Shown piece after piece: positions 5,143 to 6,593 of a DNA stretch of 6,593 bases. Below the pieces are notes generated by a model. The model did no database searches and was not told where the DNA came from. It was given only the letters and a program-made list of their open reading frames with translations. The stretch is taken from NCBI GenBank assembly GCA_026014515.1, contig JAOZIG010000105.1, positions 1 through 6,593 of the forward strand. The letters run 5' to 3'. Position 1 is the stretch's first letter; each line of letters starts with the position of its first letter. A program made the translations under genes and the position numbers. The stretch comes from Candidatus Bathyarchaeota archaeon. Lineage in GTDB: Archaea; Thermoproteota; Bathyarchaeia; TCS64.

Positions 5143-6462
5143 CTATTTATTCTTCACGAGTTTCGCGATAAAGAACCCATTGGACCCATGTTTATAGGAG
5201 TAGAGCCTCTGGGCTTCATCAAGCCCCCTTCGACCATGGTCACCTATTCGTGGAGACGCCTCAACGAGCCTATACTCAGGGTCTCTATCAAGAAGGGTCT
5301 TCACCACTTCCTCATTCTCCTCCACAGTAACACTACACGTGCTATAAACCAAGGTTCCCCCCTCTCTGAGATGTCTTGAGGCGTTCCATAGGATACGTTT
5401 CTGTAGATTTGCCATATTTTCTATGCTATGGGGGGTTAAACGCCATTTACTGCTTGGGGTTTTATGAAATAGTCCGGTTCCGCTGCAAGGTGGGTCTATG
5501 ACAACTAGGTCGGCTTCTATTTTTGGTAGTGTGTCTGGTTTTGATGCATCTGCTTGAATTGGTTTCGCGTTTGTTACACTAAGTCGCTCCATTAGGTATT
5601 CCCAGTTCTGAAGCCTTCGATGGTTATAGTCAATGGATAGTATTCGCCCCGTGTTCTTCATCAGTTGAGCATAATGGCTTGTTTTGACTCCAGGTGCCGC
5701 ACAGATATCAAGTACTAGGTCGTCTGGTTTAGGGTCAGCTATTATTCCTGCGAGGATGCTTGCTTTGTCTTGGATTATGAAGTGTCCGTCCCGGTATTCT
5801 GGTGTGTCGGTGAGTCCTTCTTCGTCAAGTATTCTGTATGTATCTGGTAGTTGTGGTTCTTGGACCAGTTGGAAGCCTTTCTCGTATAACGCGTCTAAAG
5901 AATCAGAGTTAGGTTTGAGGGTGTTTACCCGCAGGTAGCTTGGGTACTCAATATACTCAAGCATATGTTCTGTTTGTTGCTCTCCGAACTCGTTGAATAA
6001 CTCAGTAACATACCATGATGGATGGAAATACTTGTAGGCTAGTCGTTGGGTGTCACTAATCTCGTTGAATGGGATGCTCATCAAGGGTATGAGGTCGGGT
6101 ATGTCTTGGGCGGGCTTGTATTCTCGTTTTCGTAGGATCGTTCGCATATGGTCTACTAGTTCGTATGCATATGCTAATGGCTCGTCACTGTAGTGGACTA
6201 TGTATGTGTAAAGTCTGAGAAAGCTGCGTAAACCAATCTGTAGGTTACCCAGATTATCTGGTTCAAGAGCGGCATCAACGAGAAAATCTATTGCGTTCAG
6301 TCGCCGCATGGTCTCATAGACTAGTTTTCTCGCTTCATCAACAACCGTTTTATCGTCTATTTTTAATTGTTTTACCGTCTTTCTGATGGCTGCGTCCTCG
6401 TTAAGCCGCTCTAACTCTATCCAGCTAAGCGATTCAACGGCAAGGGTCAACATCTGTGACAA
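5143..6462 (-). CDS. RsmB/NOP2/NSUN-family m5C RNA methyltransferase with N-terminal NusB-like domain
   Basis: This cytosolic SAM-dependent enzyme methylates C5 of cytosine in tRNA or rRNA. Of 439 residues, about 1-150 form an all-helical NusB-like RNA-binding domain as in bacterial RsmB. The region around 172-240 is the usual linker and N1-type region (YLRVNTLK). The Rossmann catalytic core follows: SAM loop DICAAPGVKT at 252-261, acidic D278 (SIDYN), motif IV DPPCSGTG with C326, and motif VI STCS with the catalytic nucleophile C376, followed by EENEEVV. Both cysteines of the RNA m5C mechanism are present. The start is TTG at 6462, with a TATA-like box at -31 to -24; the ATG at 6453 would lose three residues. 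It leads the cluster with the ubiquitin-like gene and ttuA, consistent with a tRNA-modification role, but an rRNA target is equally possible. Confidence 0.92.
   Translation of the reverse strand: MSQMLTLAVESLSWIELERLNEDAAIRKTVKQLKIDDKTVVDEARKLVYETMRRLNAIDFLVDAALEPDNLGNLQIGLRSFLRLYTYIVHYSDEPLAYAYELVDHMRTILRKREYKPAQDIPDLIPLMSIPFNEISDTQRLAYKYFHPSWYVTELFNEFGEQQTEHMLEYIEYPSYLRVNTLKPNSDSLDALYEKGFQLVQEPQLPDTYRILDEEGLTDTPEYRDGHFIIQDKASILAGIIADPKPDDLVLDICAAPGVKTSHYAQLMKNTGRILSIDYNHRRLQNWEYLMERLSVTNAKPIQADASKPDTLPKIEADLVVIDPPCSGTGLFHKTPSSKWRLTPHSIENMANLQKRILWNASRHLREGGTLVYSTCSVTVEENEEVVKTLLDRDPEYRLVEASPRIGDHGRRGLDEAQRLYSYKHGSNGFFIAKLVKNK
5144..5151 (-). promoter_or_regulatory. TATA box of the ubiquitin-like gene, overlapping the upstream stop codon
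   Basis: AATAAATA on the minus strand lies at -31 to -24 from the ATG at 5120 and shares two bases with the TAG of the NSUN gene. It is followed by the GC block GCGCGC plus seven G (5131-5143), which is unusual between a TATA box and a start site. Confidence 0.45.
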
Positions 6463-6468
6463 TGTAAT

Positions 6469-6483
6469 GGGTTCATTGAACCC
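6469..6483. promoter_or_regulatory. Perfect 15-bp palindrome, candidate operator of the NSUN gene
   Basis: GGGTTCATTGAACCC has two perfect 7-base arms around one central base. It sits two bases from the TATA-like box and six bases before the TTG start, where a bound repressor would block the pre-initiation complex. No regulator gene with an obvious link is visible. Confidence 0.5.
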
Positions 6484-6485
6484 GT

Positions 6486-6493
6486 ATTATAAA
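6486..6493 (-). promoter_or_regulatory. TATA box of the NSUN gene (leaderless)
   Basis: TTTATAAT on the minus strand, within a longer T-rich run, lies at -31 to -24 from the TTG at 6462. It is the strongest TATA match in the window, and no Shine-Dalgarno follows it. Just upstream is a short inverted repeat, ACTAG GCG CTAGT (6496-6508). Confidence 0.6.
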
Positions 6494-6496
6494 AAA

Positions 6497-6593
6497 CTAG
6501 GCGCTAGTATCGATCTCAACAGATCCATCTGAGCCTATTGTCGCCTTTGCGTGACGCAGAGCCCAACAGCTAATAACAATACCAACAGGTAGG
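6497..6593 (-). CDS. 3' end of an unidentified gene, N-terminus outside window
   Basis: Thirty-one codons are open from the window edge to a TAG at 6497-6499. They begin with a hydrophobic run (LPVGIVISCWAL) that could be the end of a membrane helix, followed by a short polar tail ending IDTSA. The stop lies 34 bp before the NSUN start, matching the gap sizes of the rest of this strand, which favours a real gene. The other two minus-strand frames here are less convincing: one is interrupted and neither ends in such a position. No family can be named from this fragment. Confidence 0.45.
   Translation of the reverse strand, partial: LPVGIVISCWALRHAKATIGSDGSVEIDTSA

Noticed and set aside
4909..5379. 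Plus-strand open frame of 156 codons opposite the ubiquitin-like and NSUN genes
   Set aside because: It lies antisense to two well-supported genes with conserved motifs, crosses their intergenic gap, and its translation has no recognisable domain.

Overview
The window looks like a chromosomal segment of an archaeon, of moderate GC by eye. The evidence is a TtuA/NcsA-type tRNA thiolase with both zinc fingers, a VTT-type membrane protein with the PLPDD signature, and archaeal promoter architecture: TATA-like boxes at a fixed distance from start codons that mostly lack Shine-Dalgarno sites. The phylum cannot be fixed from sequence reading alone; an Asgard-like or other mesophilic lineage is possible but unproven. 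No rRNA, tRNA, CRISPR array, insertion sequence or phage gene was seen.

Layout from left to right. At 1-513 (minus) is the N-terminal 171 codons of a VTT/DedA-family membrane protein, cut by the window edge. It diverges from a DinB-like four-helix protein at 605-1045 (plus). Convergent to and overlapping DinB is a DUF523/TudS-like protein with three cysteines (1035-1505, minus), and behind it a COG0402 amidohydrolase (1539-2921, minus). A 147-bp divergent promoter region separates this from a plus-strand response regulator with an N-terminal helical segment (3069-3614). The right half is a minus-strand cluster. In transcription order it holds the 3' end of an unidentified gene (6593-6497), an RsmB/NSUN-family m5C RNA methyltransferase (6462-5143), a MoaD/ThiS-like protein ending in Gly-Gly (5120-4836), TtuA (4803-3904) and a small zinc-ribbon protein (3871-3620).

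Functional reading. The right-hand cluster is an RNA-modification module. The Gly-Gly ubiquitin-like protein is the natural sulfur donor for TtuA, which makes 2-thiouridine in tRNA, and the NSUN enzyme methylates cytosine in tRNA or rRNA. The E1-like activating enzyme this chemistry needs is not in the window. The DUF523 protein 2.4 kb away belongs to the family that includes thiouracil desulfidases, so the window may encode enzymes for both adding and removing sulfur.

The clearest unexpected structure is in the gaps. Six of the nine genes whose starts are visible have an AT-rich box at about -31 to -24 from the start codon and no usable Shine-Dalgarno, which predicts leaderless mRNAs and an individual promoter for each gene even inside the apparent operon. 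The other three have a possible box about 21-22 nt farther upstream together with a Shine-Dalgarno-like sequence. A perfect 15-bp palindrome sits between the box and the start of the NSUN gene and is a candidate operator.
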